Source: Maylandia zebra
Taxonomy: Eukaryota > Chordata > Actinopteri > Cichliformes > Cichlidae
Direction of reading: 5' to 3'
Assembly (NCBI RefSeq): GCF_041146795.1
Contig: NC_135175.1
Coordinates: 22,917,075-22,981,074 of the forward strand
Length of the DNA: 64,000 nt
Shown here piece by piece: positions 12,301 to 24,411 of the stretch. The translations under genes were made by a program, and so were the position numbers. The notes beneath the pieces were generated by a model. It searched no databases and was not told where the DNA came from. It saw only the letters and a program-made list of their open reading frames with translations. Within the stretch, counting starts at the first letter, position 1, and every line of letters begins with the position of its first letter.

Positions 12301-12880
12301 TAGCAAAGCTGGTGACAGCTTCTCTGACAGCTCCCAGTCCCCGAAACACAGCAGCCCCGCGGCAGCCACAGAAGAGAGCTACGACAAACGGGTGCTGCAC
12401 CCGTCTAGCTTCGACCCCGCCGTGCCCAGCGTCCTGAGAAAAGCGGTGTCCCCCACCGTGCCCTCTCCGACCTCCGCGTCCCCGTCTCCTGGGCTCGTGC
12501 CCACCCGGCCTTCTGTCATCTGTCACACTACTGTCACCACAGCAATGCAAACCAGCCCGACAGCTTCCCACCCCAGCGCGCCCGGCATGAACTGTGACAG
12601 GGCAGCTGAGTTGTTGCATGCCGTGCAGGCTCAAGCGCTGCTTAGGTGCCGGGAAGAAGGGCCAGGCAGTCAGCCACTACCCAACGCCACCCCCACTACC
12701 ACCATCCTCAGCAGCACCAGCATAGAAGGCAACCTGAGCCCCCGCAGTGGGCTGTTCAACACCCCTCCCCCCACCCCTCCAGACCTCACACAAGACTTCA
12801 GCGGTTTCCAGCTCCTGGTGGATGTGGCCCTCAAACGGGCTGCAGAGATGGAGCTGCAGGCCAAACAGCTGGTCGCTTAA
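9346..12880 (+). CDS. tgif1: Homeobox co-repressor TGIF1 (whole gene, three coding exons)
   Basis: Joining 9346-9361, 11193-11422 and 12203-12880 gives a 307-residue protein (human short form 272). TGIF1 is a nuclear TALE homeodomain repressor that binds Smad2/3 and retinoid-responsive DNA and limits TGF-beta/Nodal signalling; human mutations cause holoprosencephaly. The CtBP-binding P-L-D-L-S motif is at 24-28. The homeodomain is at about 37-97, with the three-residue loop Ala62-Tyr63-Pro64 and recognition helix W86-F-I-N-A-R-R-R. The last 50 residues match the conserved repression region ([10 protein letters not shown], then [16 protein letters not shown]). The middle segment (about 130-230) is Ser/Pro-rich and longer than in mammals. 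Splice sites are canonical and phases agree (1, then 0). Human TGIF1 also lies beside DLGAP1, supporting orthology. Confidence 0.95.
9362..11192 (+). other. tgif1: tgif1 intron 1, possible internal promoter at its 3' end
   Basis: The 1831-base intron ends in a long T tract and AG at 11191-11192. Its first part (9440-10450) is fairly rich in CpG and may still belong to the promoter. Near 10990 a CTTATATGAA sequence resembles a TATA box. From an ATG at 11057 the frame stays open through the intron end into exon 2, so an intron-internal start would give an extended N-terminus. Transcript evidence would be needed. Confidence 0.5.
11193..11422 (+). CDS. tgif1: tgif1 coding exon 2
   Basis: Encodes residues 6-82: an acidic S-G-S-E-T-D-D-E-D segment, the CtBP motif P-L-D-L-S, the basic K-R-K-R-R run and helices 1-2 of the homeodomain. 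It ends ...S-T-L-Q at a GTACGG donor, exactly where the family has its conserved homeodomain intron. Confidence 0.97.
11423..12202 (+). other. tgif1: tgif1 intron 2
   Basis: Intron of 780 bases that interrupts the homeodomain at the Q/V junction before helix 3. It ends with a pyrimidine-rich tract and CAG. No other feature was seen in it. Confidence 0.9.
12203..12880 (+). CDS. tgif1: tgif1 coding exon 3
   Basis: Encodes residues 83-307: homeodomain helix 3, a Ser/Pro/Thr-rich linker with the [10 protein letters not shown] block also found in human TGIF1, and the conserved C-terminal repression segment. The stop TAA is at 12878-12880. Confidence 0.97.
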   Translation: MCNWFINARRRLLPEMLRKDGKDPNQFTISRKGSKAGDSFSDSSQSPKHSSPAAATEESYDKRVLHPSSFDPAVPSVLRKAVSPTVPSPTSASPSPGLVPTRPSVICHTTVTTAMQTSPTASHPSAPGMNCDRAAELLHAVQAQALLRCREEGPGSQPLPNATPTTTILSSTSIEGNLSPRSGLFNTPPPTPPDLTQDFSGFQLLVDVALKRAAEMELQAKQLVA

Positions 12881-13910
12881 AGGAGGAAAGTTGACAGAAG
12901 TGGAGGAACTAGAGACTGACTTTGCATCTCAGCTGTGGAACTCTTCGTTTCAGTGACTCGTCTGCACGTAACAAAGAACAAAATCCACACGAAAGCCTGA
13001 CCATTTCTATTTTTGGTATACCAATCAAATTGACATGGATGCTTTTCTTTCTTTCTTATTGAACAAAAAAAAGAAAAGAAAAACCGTATCGAGGTGCCTT
13101 GGCTGTAAGTTGTTTATACATTTCATATACATGTATCTTTATGTATCTACATGTGTATTTTATTTGCACACAGGGACCAAAAATGTTATCAGAACAATGC
13201 TGCCTGTCTTTATGTCTTTCCATTATACTGTATTGTAGTAAACGGAGCAAGAGCAAGAATCAGTCCTCCTTCACAGATCGGTCAGGTGGATTGGTCGCAC
13301 CCACACGTTTAAATTTTTTTTTTTCTTTAATTATTATTATTATTGTTCAACATTTCAGAGATCAGTTCATGATTGGTCTGCCTTGTTTGTTTGCACACTA
13401 AAGGCAGAGGAAGGTCATCTCAGTGTCTTAAAAATACTTTGCTCTTGGCATCTATGACAAACTTATTCACTACTGTAGTAAATGTTTGTTTTCATAAGTA
13501 TAGTTTTTAATTTTTGTTATTTACTTTTAGCTATTTTTAAAAGGAAAAAACCCTTTATGCTTCTTTTTTTTAACTTTTCTTTTTGTCACTGAGGGGTGTT
13601 TCATAAGACCAATGTAGCAGGTTCTTAGCATGAGCCTTTATCCCATCACTCAGCGAAAAATGACGGCCAGTGGACTGGAAAAATTAAACACTACATATGT
13701 TTTTCTGCATTTGCTGTTTTACAACCTGACAAAAAAACAGCCCTTTTTAAAAAAATAAAAATCACCAAAAAACATTTCCTTGTATAATAGGACCATGTGT
13801 ATAGTTAATGTGACATGATGCCCAATGATGTGATTTCTTTTCATACTGTGCAATGTTTGTGGCAACTAGGGGTCACATGGGATTCAAATAAAGTTTTGTT
13901 TTTTCTACAT
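12881..13910 (+). other. tgif1: tgif1 3' UTR
   Basis: About 1 kb of AT-rich sequence follows the stop codon and ends at a well-formed poly(A) site. It contains several ATTTA-type and T-rich tracts that could act in mRNA turnover, but no specific regulatory site can be proven by eye. Confidence 0.7.
13887..13892 (+). terminator. tgif1: tgif1 poly(A) signal
   Basis: An AATAAA hexamer is followed within 10-20 bases by a T/GT-rich run (GTTTTGTTTTTT), the expected layout of a cleavage site. It lies about 1 kb past the stop codon. Confidence 0.8.
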
Positions 13911-15220
13911 CTCAGAGTTGATCATTTTTATTCAAGTATTTTGCCCTGCTTTGGATCATTCAGATCACTTAACTCTACTGCACACATTTATCCCTTAATG
14001 TTGGGAGTAGTGTGTTTAGTTTAATTGTTCAGTGTATATAAAAGAAGGGAATATGAGAAAACAATAGTGTAGCATTCCTGTCTTTCTACAGGATGCAGTC
14101 CTGTGTGTGCGAATGCTTTAAAACAGCTCCCATGCATTAGCATAATCCTGTATAAATTAACACAGGTAAACAGCAGACGTCAACACTTTCTCGCTGACAG
14201 GGTTTACGTGCCAATAAAGTCAGTGTAAGGAAGCTTACATATGAGTACAGCTGTTCCCATCTGGCAATGCTTCTCTGTTGTTCTCTGTATTAGGTCAGGC
14301 AGGTACACCTTACTGTTTTTGTTATTATACCCGTCTTTTAAGCTGAGCAGCAGTTTACTTTTAGGATTTTAAGGGGATCTTTTTTTAAACATCTTCATTA
14401 AAATGATAATCCGCAACGTTACCTGTTCACTAACTAGCAGGCTATGATATGTAACCACTCAAGATCAGGGGTTGAATGCAATTGAACTGCAGTTAATACC
14501 ATGTAGCACTGACAAATTCAGCATTTATACATGCTGCATTATCATATTTGATAGGCTAACTTTTGATCAACTGATGAAACATTAACTCATTTAATAGCAT
14601 AATAGGTGGAACAGGCAGGATTCCTTTGAACCTTTTGTCGGTTCCTGTCAGAGGTGACAGAGGTTGGGTCTGATCTAAATGATGTAATCACTAAGGGTTT
14701 AAACAGACCTCCAGGCACACAAGTAGGCAGATGCAGCCCACCATAGAGGACCATATGATGGGTAGATTGACCCAGGGCAGGCCATACACAGAGACAACAC
14801 CCCCACAACCCTTTACCCTAACTCTAGCCACCGAAGCCAGCACACCTCGCCTCAGCATGACTGATGTGTGAATGACAAATCACCAGAAGCTGCACGTACA
14901 GAAACGTCAAGGCTAAGCCGAGGCCAAAAGCGGCGTCTAATTATGGGGATCCGCCCCTGCGGATGGGAAATGCCCTAAAAACACACCACGCTGGCCTTGT
15001 AATCGGTTTAATTATATTCTAATTGAGAACACATGTGACAGGAAAGAAATGAACACAACAAAATTATGGCAATGAGGTTTTTTAATGCTGATAAGAGCTC
15101 ATACACGTGCCATAACATCAAGAGTGTAATAACATTAATTACAAAATGTATATCTGCTTGTAATATGTTGTTTTGTTCTTTTAGTTTACATTTACATAGG
15201 GAAACATTCATGTATGTACA
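13911..15220. other. Convergent intergenic gap between tgif1 and dlgap1
   Basis: This 1.3 kb gap separates the two tail-to-tail genes. No exon or known repeat was recognised. Part of the right side may belong to the dlgap1 3' UTR if a more distal cleavage site is used. Confidence 0.5.
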
Positions 15221-15224
15221 AATG

Positions 15225-15230
15225 TTTATT
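15225..15230 (-). terminator. dlgap1: Candidate distal dlgap1 poly(A) signal
   Basis: An AATAAA hexamer on the minus strand lies about 2.4 kb past the dlgap1 stop. Other minus-strand AATAAA copies lie near 15399, 15520 and 15863, so the cleavage site is not settled. Long 3' UTRs are usual for this gene. Confidence 0.35.
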
Positions 15231-16000
15231 TGAAGGTTTTTCTCTTAATATAACTACATCACAAGTTTCAGATTTGCCAGGACTGCTGGAGTGAGTTTAG
15301 CAATTAAAGCACAATCCAACATTCTGGTTTCTAACTCCCTGCTATACCAGGAGGGTTATATTGATATGTTAATATAATAAACATAAATAAATGAATTGTT
15401 TATTCGACAGACAGTTTGACTTAAAACAAGTTCCAAAGAAAAAGTACTAAAATGAGCTTTGTCTATATTAAATGGCATGAAGTTTGAACTATACTTATAA
15501 GCACCCTCTCTAAAAATATTTATTGACCAACTAAAGGAGTTACAAATCATACTGTATGGTTACATCATCTTCGCACATCTCTCGATGAAAAGCTCAGGTA
15601 GTAGTTCAACATTGTGGGACAAATAAAAGGAATATACCGTGTTTCCTATAGTTATCCAATGGCACACAACTTTATCAGATCAATACAGAAAATTGGACTA
15701 CACACCAAAGTTCTGCTAGTCCGTGAAGAATTAAGTGACCATAAACTGACTCGGGATTGTCTCCACATTCAAGCAGCTGACAGAAGTACCTTGTTTTACT
15801 GCAGTAAGCCGGGTTGAGACGCTCAGTAGAAACATAATTGAGAATATGGTATGGACACTGGTTGCTTTATTAAGATCATGGCCTATCCTGCTGGCAGGAA
15901 TTATGTACAACAAGAGACAACAATATGGGTCATATACAGTCAGATGAAGTCAGTCACACTCTCTCTCTCTGAACCTCGCCAACACGCAAACACACACTCA

Positions 16001-16033
<33 letters not shown>

Positions 16034-17641
16034 CTTCCCCTGAGACTGCAGTTGTGCTCGACTAGCGCGATAGAAATTAAGGCTGATCACTGAAACGGAA
16101 AAGACAAAAAAGGCGCCTGTCATGCTGGAGAACATAAATAAAACACAAACACAGTATAAGAGCCTTGTTTTCAGTGCATAATAATAATAATATAATAACA
16201 ATGGCAATAAACAGTCATTGTTCTCCTAATCAATAAATTAAACACTAATACAAAATATTAGAAACTGGATTTTTTTTTCTTTATGACCTTCAAATAATTG
16301 CTTCATTTAGAGGCAGAGGGAGTGCACACACAGTGAGGAGAAATAGTCCTTTCTCAGTCCCGTAGTCTCAATACTGTCCATAAACTCTTCTTGTCTAAAA
16401 ATGACATAATAAAATATCGTACAACTACCAGTATTGTACCACATATGAGTCCTTTAGCTTAGTCTGTTACACTGAAGAGTTTAAACGTGGTGTGAGTAAG
16501 GAATAAATCTGTTAAAAAAGACAAAAATATCAGTTACCTTGTGTAAGCATGCACTTCATGTCATTATATATCCTTTATACAAACTTGTTCTGCTCAGTCT
16601 CAATTCAGACAAGACGGGTGATTTGTTTTACAGTCTGCTGATGCTGCTACCTTAATCTTCGATTACAGCTAGGACCCTTTAGACCTAGAAAAATAGGAAG
16701 CACTTTTGAAACAAACAAGTTAACCAAAACACGCACACGCTCATCCTGTCACACATACAACACATATTCGGTTTGTGGCATTTTCTGGGAACCTTTCAGG
16801 GTACTGCACTCTTTGCAGAGGCCGAAAACCTAACTCCTACTGTCTGAGGAGCCACTTTGCTGAACCTGAAGGAGCAAAATCTAACCTCTTGACCTTTCCT
16901 CCCGCAACTGGAAGGACCCACTTTCAGGCAGAAGGTGAACTGTGTTACCAGCTGCCTCTATAAGCAGGCTTTTTAATATTACGTTTTAAAATGTGACCTC
17001 AATAAACAAAACACAGACTTTTGTGGCTGTAGTACTCTTAGAGTCAGATATTGATTTCTTTTTAAAAACTAGATTTTTTTAAAATAGAAAATATAACATA
17101 ATAAATATCAAGAATGATTCTGGTCTGGTCTCTTCAGTTGATCTGATAGATTAAATACATCACTTACAACTGCCTGTGTGTTTGCACGTAAGCACCTACA
17201 CACGCGCAGAATCCCTCCACCATGTTATTGCGTCCTGGGCTCCTGAAACATATCCGTGTGAAGCAACACTGCTCTGCTACACCAGGCTTATCTTTGTAAT
17301 ATCAGGTCACTTAAAACGTGGGGATTAGTGAGATAATTCTTTGGGAGCAACGAGCAGTTGGAGGTACAAGGAACAGAGGGAGTGCTACATCAAAGCTGGG
17401 AGAAGGAAATGAAGGGAAGAAGAGACAGAAAGATAAATTAATTAAGTAATAAATAAATACTGTAAGTGTACATTACTTCTTCAACCAGCTTCCATAGCAA
17501 CTGACTTCACAGTGATCTGGGAAGTCTGCAAAAAATGTGATTATGTTACAGTATGTTAGCACCGTAGCATTACCATTCAGTGCTATTGTGTTTATGGGAC
17601 AGTGTACTGGACCTGTGTGTTGTTATATGAGTTTGTGTGTC
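15231..17641 (-). other. dlgap1: dlgap1 3' UTR (limits uncertain)
   Basis: Non-coding AT-rich sequence downstream of the dlgap1 stop. It includes a CA microsatellite at 16003-16032. The 5' border is the stop codon at 17642; the 3' border depends on which of several poly(A) hexamers is used. Confidence 0.55.
16003..16032. repeat. (CA)15 microsatellite
   Basis: An uninterrupted CA dinucleotide run of about 30 bases lies in the presumed dlgap1 3' UTR. Confidence 0.95.
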
Positions 17642-17857
17642 TCATAGTCTGGTCTGAGCCTCAGGAATATAGATTTCGATACTGTCTGCGCTCTCGGTAG
17701 CAGAGCTCTGCCGAACTGACGCGGCGCGTTTGGCAGCTAGCAGGCGTTTGCGAGCCTCCAGACGCTGGCGCTCAGAGCTCTCCAGGGAGCGGTCCCTAGC
17801 CAGGGGAGGGTGGCCCTTCTGGGGCTTCTTTGGCACAGGAGGAGGCATCCTTCTCTC
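17642..17857 (-). CDS. dlgap1: dlgap1 last coding exon
   Basis: Encodes residues 946-1016: E-R-R-M-P-P-P-V-P-K-K-P, a basic helical stretch rich in Arg/Lys/Ala, and the C-terminus I-Y-I-P-E-A-Q-T-R-L that binds the Shank PDZ domain. The stop TGA is at 17642-17644 on the minus strand. The acceptor CAG precedes 17857. Confidence 0.97.
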   Translation of the reverse strand, partial: ERRMPPPVPKKPQKGHPPLARDRSLESSERQRLEARKRLLAAKRAASVRQSSATESADSIEIYIPEAQTRL

Positions 17858-20800
17858 CTGGACAGGAATGACAAATAGTCTTAAAGACAGACCAGAGAGT
17901 CCTTATGGCAAGCTGCAGGTAAACACATGGACGAGCGACACGACTGCAGCCGGTTTGCATGAGGGTTAGCAAGAGCGGTGTGGCTGTTGCCGGCATAAGC
18001 ATGCAATTTTTAATGAGGTTATGGTTCACAGTGGCAGCCATTTGTGTGGGGAAAGACAGCACGATGGTGGCCATTGCGTGAGGTAAAAGACCATTGGAGA
18101 TGGGCAGGCCCCAACGGTGCATGGCAGGTAGAGTGGCTTCTCAAAAGCAGCTCACTGTCGACAAGACAGAACAAAACACACAAATACAAGTGATGGCGTC
18201 AGGCAGCCGACATGACAGTAAGCAACACATGTAAGCATGCTACAACAAAGCTTAACTGTAAATCATTAGGACTTACAATTCAAAGTATACAGTAATGACA
18301 GAAGATAGCATGCGGGTTAGTGGAGCATTCCAAAACAACACTGCAGTTAGGTCATTTGATTATTTAAAATGGAGTTGGCTGAAGTTCGTATTTGCCGTAT
18401 GTGTCAGCACCTGAATTTCTGGAGGAGTCAGAGGTTTCCAGTTGTTGGCTTTCAGCTGGTGGAGTTCATCAAACTTCAGGCTAATGTTCTCAATGGACAG
18501 CTGGAGCATGTCCCAGAATCCAGCCAAGTCCTGAGAGATGGGCCGCGGGTGCGCATTTGGATTCTGATACACAAACATCACATGCATGGAAACCACACAT
18601 AAAAAAATTAATACGGTTTATAAGATTATCACACACTTTTTCGAAAAAATACTATTGCTCTATAATATTTAATAGGAGTTAGAGGAATCACAAAATTGGC
18701 TTTAACTGTTTAGCCAAACATTTTTTAGAACTGCAGTGGAACAGATTTTCTATAAATCAGGTGAGACAGTTGCATCATATTGTGATAAGTGGGAGTACTG
18801 GAGTTGGTCTGAATCATAGACCTGCTGTGATTAAAAAACAGTTTCTTAATCTGTCTTGTCATCCTTCACTTAAGAAGGTTAAGCAATCCATTGCTACATA
18901 AACACAAACACAGCAGTATTCCAGTTGTATATTTTTGGATTTTTTTCTCAGTTAGTAAAAGACAAAAATGATTTTTTTAGTTAAATAAATCTTGCTGTTT
19001 TTAAATAGCTTAAATGTTTGTTAAATAATCTATAAATAATGCAACATAGAATTTTAAATTTTTAACAAAAGGCATAAAAAACATAAATCTCTGGGTTTTA
19101 ATGAAGATATGTAAATCCTGGGATCAGCATTCAGATATCCACGCAGCCATGCTCTTTCCTTTCATCTGCGAGTGACTGCAAAGATGTGATGTCTATAGTA
19201 GATGCATAGTAAATGAGTTCTGGCCTGGCCTGTCAGAGTGATTTGTGCAGGATGATGTCAGTGTGGGGGAGGGCTGAGGGGAGCATGCAGAGGATGAGGT
19301 GACACATACCAGATTCTCCTCACACAGCTCCCGGAACTGCTGGAACTTCTGGGACATCAGCAGCTGGGCACTCCCCACTGCACTGCGGATCTTACCCAGG
19401 ACTGCAGAAAGACACAGACGCACATGCATGCACACACACACCCACACACCCACACAATGCAATTACTCACAGGACTGCATACTGCAGGCATGTTGCACCA
19501 CTAACAGAGGGGCTGCATTAGTAATGCAACAAAAAAGGATGGATTAGAAACCTGCTTCGTACGAGCATTTCAAAATACAAAACATCTGTGAACATCAGAT
19601 GAGAATGACAGAAATCCATTTATATTTCACAATTCTTTTTCCAAAAATACAAAATCATTAAACACACAATGCAAAACACTGCATGTTTTAAGCATGGTCA
19701 AATCAAGCACCTGGTCTCAACAGCAACCTTTTATTTTTCTTACAATCACTTTCCAGCAGCCTCATGCATAAGATAAAAAAGGCTACACAACTAATTTAAA
19801 TGTCACTGATCAGTGATATGGACTCAACTGCTAGGCAACTGCTAGTACATAAGGCTAGTGCTATTAGAAACTGAGAGGGTGAGTAATGAACCTGTGCTGC
19901 AGACAAAGACTTCAACCCCTTCAGGATGCGTGCGAGTGTGTCTGTGTGTGCACGTGTGCATTGTAGTCTGGGATCAGGGAAAATATGACCTTGAGACAGC
20001 CTCCCTGTTATCCATGTTCTGTGAGAAAATCTCTTGCCTGGAACCAAAACACTAGCTGCAAACGCAATGGCATTTTCAGTAAAACATGAAATCAGCTGCG
20101 CAGGTACGAATACAGTGCTTACAGTCTGTGGCTTGTTTACTCAGTCTGGTATGTCTGTTTGAGTGTACGTGTGTAAAACATATTTCGATGTGTGCATACA
20201 GGCGAGTGCTGTTCTGTGTGTTACATCAAGATGAAATAGTTGCCTTGAAGGGGCACTCGGCAAACCCTGTGTGAGAGATCGTTATGCAGTGTATCCAGAG
20301 GACACAAGCGTGGCTGGGCCCAGCAGTGGCCTATTGATAAGTATGCACGGTATGTCTGTGGAGGCCAGAGGGCCTGAGACAGGAACAAGCAGCTATTGTG
20401 GTCCAGTACCACGAATACCAGCACCCTCCAAATCAAAAGAGGAGAGGAGGAAAGGAGGAAAAATAGACCTAATATCACTGCATAACAGAGTAAAATTTAT
20501 CATGACATCTAAACATAATGAATCAACTCACTCTCTTCAGGCAGCTCATTCTCCATCTCGTCCTGCTCCATCTGTTTACACCAGCCCTCCATACGCTCTG
20601 TCTCAGCCTGCAGTAACTTGAGGAACCAGCGGCCGTCACGCGGGCACACCGATCGCCCAACCGCCTCCAGAGCCTCACCCTCTGGTTCAGGTACGTTGTC
20701 CATCCAGGGGTCAGGAGGAGGCAGGATGGATGGGTCAAAGCCCACCTCCCCGTAGTCATCTCCGGCACAAGCGTGGTAGTGGTTCCCAGAGCCCTGGATG

Positions 20801-23800
20801 CTGACGGTGGAAGTGGCAGCATCACGTGAGTGCTGGCGCGGCATGGTGGCGCAGAGACGCGGCGGCAGGTCCGGAGCGTCTGATGGGTCGTCGAGGTCAG
20901 CCTGCACAGCTGTGGTTACACTGTTGGAGCGGGTCATTCTGCGGTGACTAGGAGAAGATGTAAGAATAAGTTTACGTGGGACGCACAAAGGTATTATTGA
21001 TTCTTCACCTGTTAAACATCTGATTAGTTTATTTTTATAGCCTTCCTTTTAGCAGCAATTATCATCACAATGATCTCAGCGATGAATAGCTTTTGTATTG
21101 TGGAATATCTTTTGTGTGTGAGTGTGCGTGTGCGTGTATGTTTTGTCACCTGGCTCATTCAATAGCAACAGTGTGTACAGGCCTCTGTCACACCGCAAGC
21201 CCTGCTGTGGGACCGCTGCGCATACACAAATAGTGGTAGCACAAAAACACACATGCACACACACTCACACCTGGAACCCTTCTCTACAGCTGGGCGTGCC
21301 ATGTCGCATTTGACTCAGAGGCTTTGTGCCGCTGTCGGGCAGCCTCTGCCAAGTCTCTCCACACTATGTGCAACAGCAGAGACATGCACACACATACACA
21401 CACACACACACAGAGCTGGCGATGTTCTATAGAGCAGCTCACCACCCAAGAGATAAATGGGATGTTAGAGGGATGCGGGTGCTGGGAGAGGAGAGGAGGG
21501 GGAGGGAACTGGCATGCTAACTTCACAGTGATTGGACAAGCCATTAGTCTAATAATTGATTACAGCTCATGACTTAAAGCACATAATTTAATAACATATA
21601 ATAACATATACAAAAATGTAGCAGTGGTGGTCATTGAGACACTTTAAAAATAAGTGATACACTTTGATGAAAAGGCATAAAAGCCCTCATGGACATGGGC
21701 TCTAAGGATTAAAGAAAATAACTGGGTATTAGTGCTCATTTCAGTTTAACACAAATGCCCCCATTCAAAAATCCATTATACTACTGTGAGACATATATGG
21801 GATTACAATTGTCCTGTCAATAGACCCTCTCCACCAGGCCTGTTAGCTTTACTCTAAACCAAAAACTGCCCACAGTCCTCTCACACATGAAACCTCAACC
21901 TGACCTGCCTGCAGCATGACACACACAAATGATCACCTCTCGCTCAGCCCATCTCCGGACACACACTCCTCCTGAACTCTACCCATTCATCTTTACTTCC
22001 CCCTTTTTCTCATTCATCTCCCCTCTTCTGTGAACACAAAAAAAAAGAAAGCAAGATGGGAGTGGCGTCGGGTAGATCAAACAGCGTGTATGCGCTTTAC
22101 GTGTACATGCCAGCAGCCCTTCGTGTGCGTGTATGTTTGTGTGAGTGTGAAGAGCAGTTAAAGAATAACTCCTCCAAGCAGGTGTTCAGAGCTAATGACC
22201 ACAGCCTGCTTTCTATCAGGCTGCTAACAACTTCCTGCAGGGGCAGAAACAGGCAAAGCCAAACACTGCCCAGACAGACAGACGGTTAGATCAACAGACA
22301 AGAGGCAGAAGAACAAAAAGAACTAGGGCATTTTAAAGGATAAAAGTTAATGTGAAAGAGGAAAAAAGCTATAAAACACAAGTAAGGTATGCAAGAGCTA
22401 ATAAAAATCACAGAAAATCTTTCCTCTTCCTACATTCAAGTAATAGAAAGTGATAAATCACCACAGAGGTTGAGTTTTGCATTCCATATGTTGCTGCTGC
22501 TCTGAACCAGAAGGTCCTACGTTTTCTTCATTTTCCTGTCATCTGCAGATACTTGGTTTACACTTAAAAGCAAGAGAAAATGGCCCTAAAAAAAGAAACA
22601 TGCCTTATTTGGATTTAATGTCTAACGAAAGCCTTCAGTCAGCTAGGGCAAAAACAAAAAGGCTAACATTGCTAATTATCCCTTATATTACGTTTTCAGG
22701 ACTAGTGCAGTGCCTGTGTGTAACAAAGGCATTGCAGTTTGATGGGCTATCAGCCAAATGGTAAATCCCATGGCTGAGAAATGAAGTGTGTCAGAAAGTA
22801 TCAAAAATGGCAGTTTTTAATTAATAAACATTGAAAATAGTTTTGTCTCTGTGGCTAATTTTCTTCTTCATACTAACATAACATGAGGTGTCTGCTAGGC
22901 CTCACCTCAGCTTACCTGAGTCACTGAACTGAACCTCTGTACATTGTTTGCAGTACTTTTGCCATTTGGAGACTTTTAAAATGTAATCATCTGAGAAATA
23001 GTTTGGTTTGATGTGATTTACAGCTTGCTAACTTCCCTTGCTACCCCTGGCTGATAACTTACTGCTCCACCCCCTCATCCAAATATGGTCACTTCTGGCC
23101 ATAAAAAACACGGTGGCTGCTAAAACGTCAACTTTGGGGCTTTAAAATGCGGTCCACAACCCAGTAAGTGACATCACCGTGGTTACATCTTTACACTGTT
23201 AAAGCCTCTGATGACAAAGGCAGGAAGCTGCTGAAAACATACCATGGTGAAAGTGTGTCAGAAAGAATTTTTAGCCAAAACATGAGGAACACTTGTCTAA
23301 ACAACTTCATATTAGACGCTGGACTTCTGGAACACGAGGTTCAGAGCAAAACATCTGCCGAGTAGGAAGTACATCAGATGAATGTTTGGTGAAGAAAGCG
23401 AAGAATGCACACAAGCACACAAATACAGAGAGAGTCCTTCATAAAACCATAGCAGTGTTAATTCCTCCTCTTGCTGGTGACAGGTAGTGACGGGAAAAAT
23501 CAGGGCTGGCACTAGCCTTCATGGTGAGATTAGGAAAGAATCTGTACAGTGTCCAACATACCCTAAATTTAATTTGTGGGGTCGTAAAAGACCAACCTAC
23601 ATCAAATAAGTCATCCTGTTCAGTTTGCATTTAAGTAAATGCTTCATATACAAATATTATCATATTAAAAAAAATAGGTAAAAGAGAGAAGGAAGATGTT
23701 TGTCTAAAGACAAGCATGTTATTTGTTCTTTCCAACACTTTTACATCTCTTTCCACTGCCCGTCAGTTAATCCTAGTTCAAACAGCAAGCTGAGGTTATG

Positions 23801-24376
23801 ACCTATGACTGCTGCATAAAAACACACAGACACTCACACCCACACACACACCTACAGACACACTGAAGAAGGCCGTAGGAGTCTGGCACTCTCACTGTCT
23901 GGGAATCTAATGTAGGGGGCAGCATGCCCAGACCTCCCAGGTGTGCACTCATACACACCCACACACACACCATTACAGATGAATGCCAACAGGTAAACAG
24001 TCATGCATGTATCAACAAAAATACATGCCAACCAACACCAAACATTAACCAGAAAAATGCATTAGCTGCAGTCCAGCATAACAACAAGTCCAAACTTAGG
24101 TAGACTACAGCCTATCTGGATGAGTTAATATTTGGCTTGGCGTATCCAGGAACTCAGAGCATGGTTGATCAGCTGAGACCTCCTCCTTTCAGAAATCCCC
24201 TAACATTCCACATCCAGCACATTTTGAAGTGCTGGACGTGGCCCTCTCTGTGACCTTTGATAAAAGCTTATGTCGCTTTGAATTTTAGAAGCATCCCTTC
24301 AATGAGTTGCAAAAACCAGGAACTGGCTAAACTGACTAGCTTTCCTAACTAAACAGAAGGTGACTTAAAAAAATAA

Positions 24377-24411
<35 letters not shown>

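Noticed and set aside
12119..12634. 171-codon minus-strand frame
   Set aside because: Antisense of tgif1 exon 3; it is Arg/Gly-rich because the exon is GC-rich and Pro/Ser-coding on the other strand.
23820..23990. CRISPR-like regular CACACA blocks
   Set aside because: These are ordinary vertebrate CA-rich microsatellites with irregular spacing.
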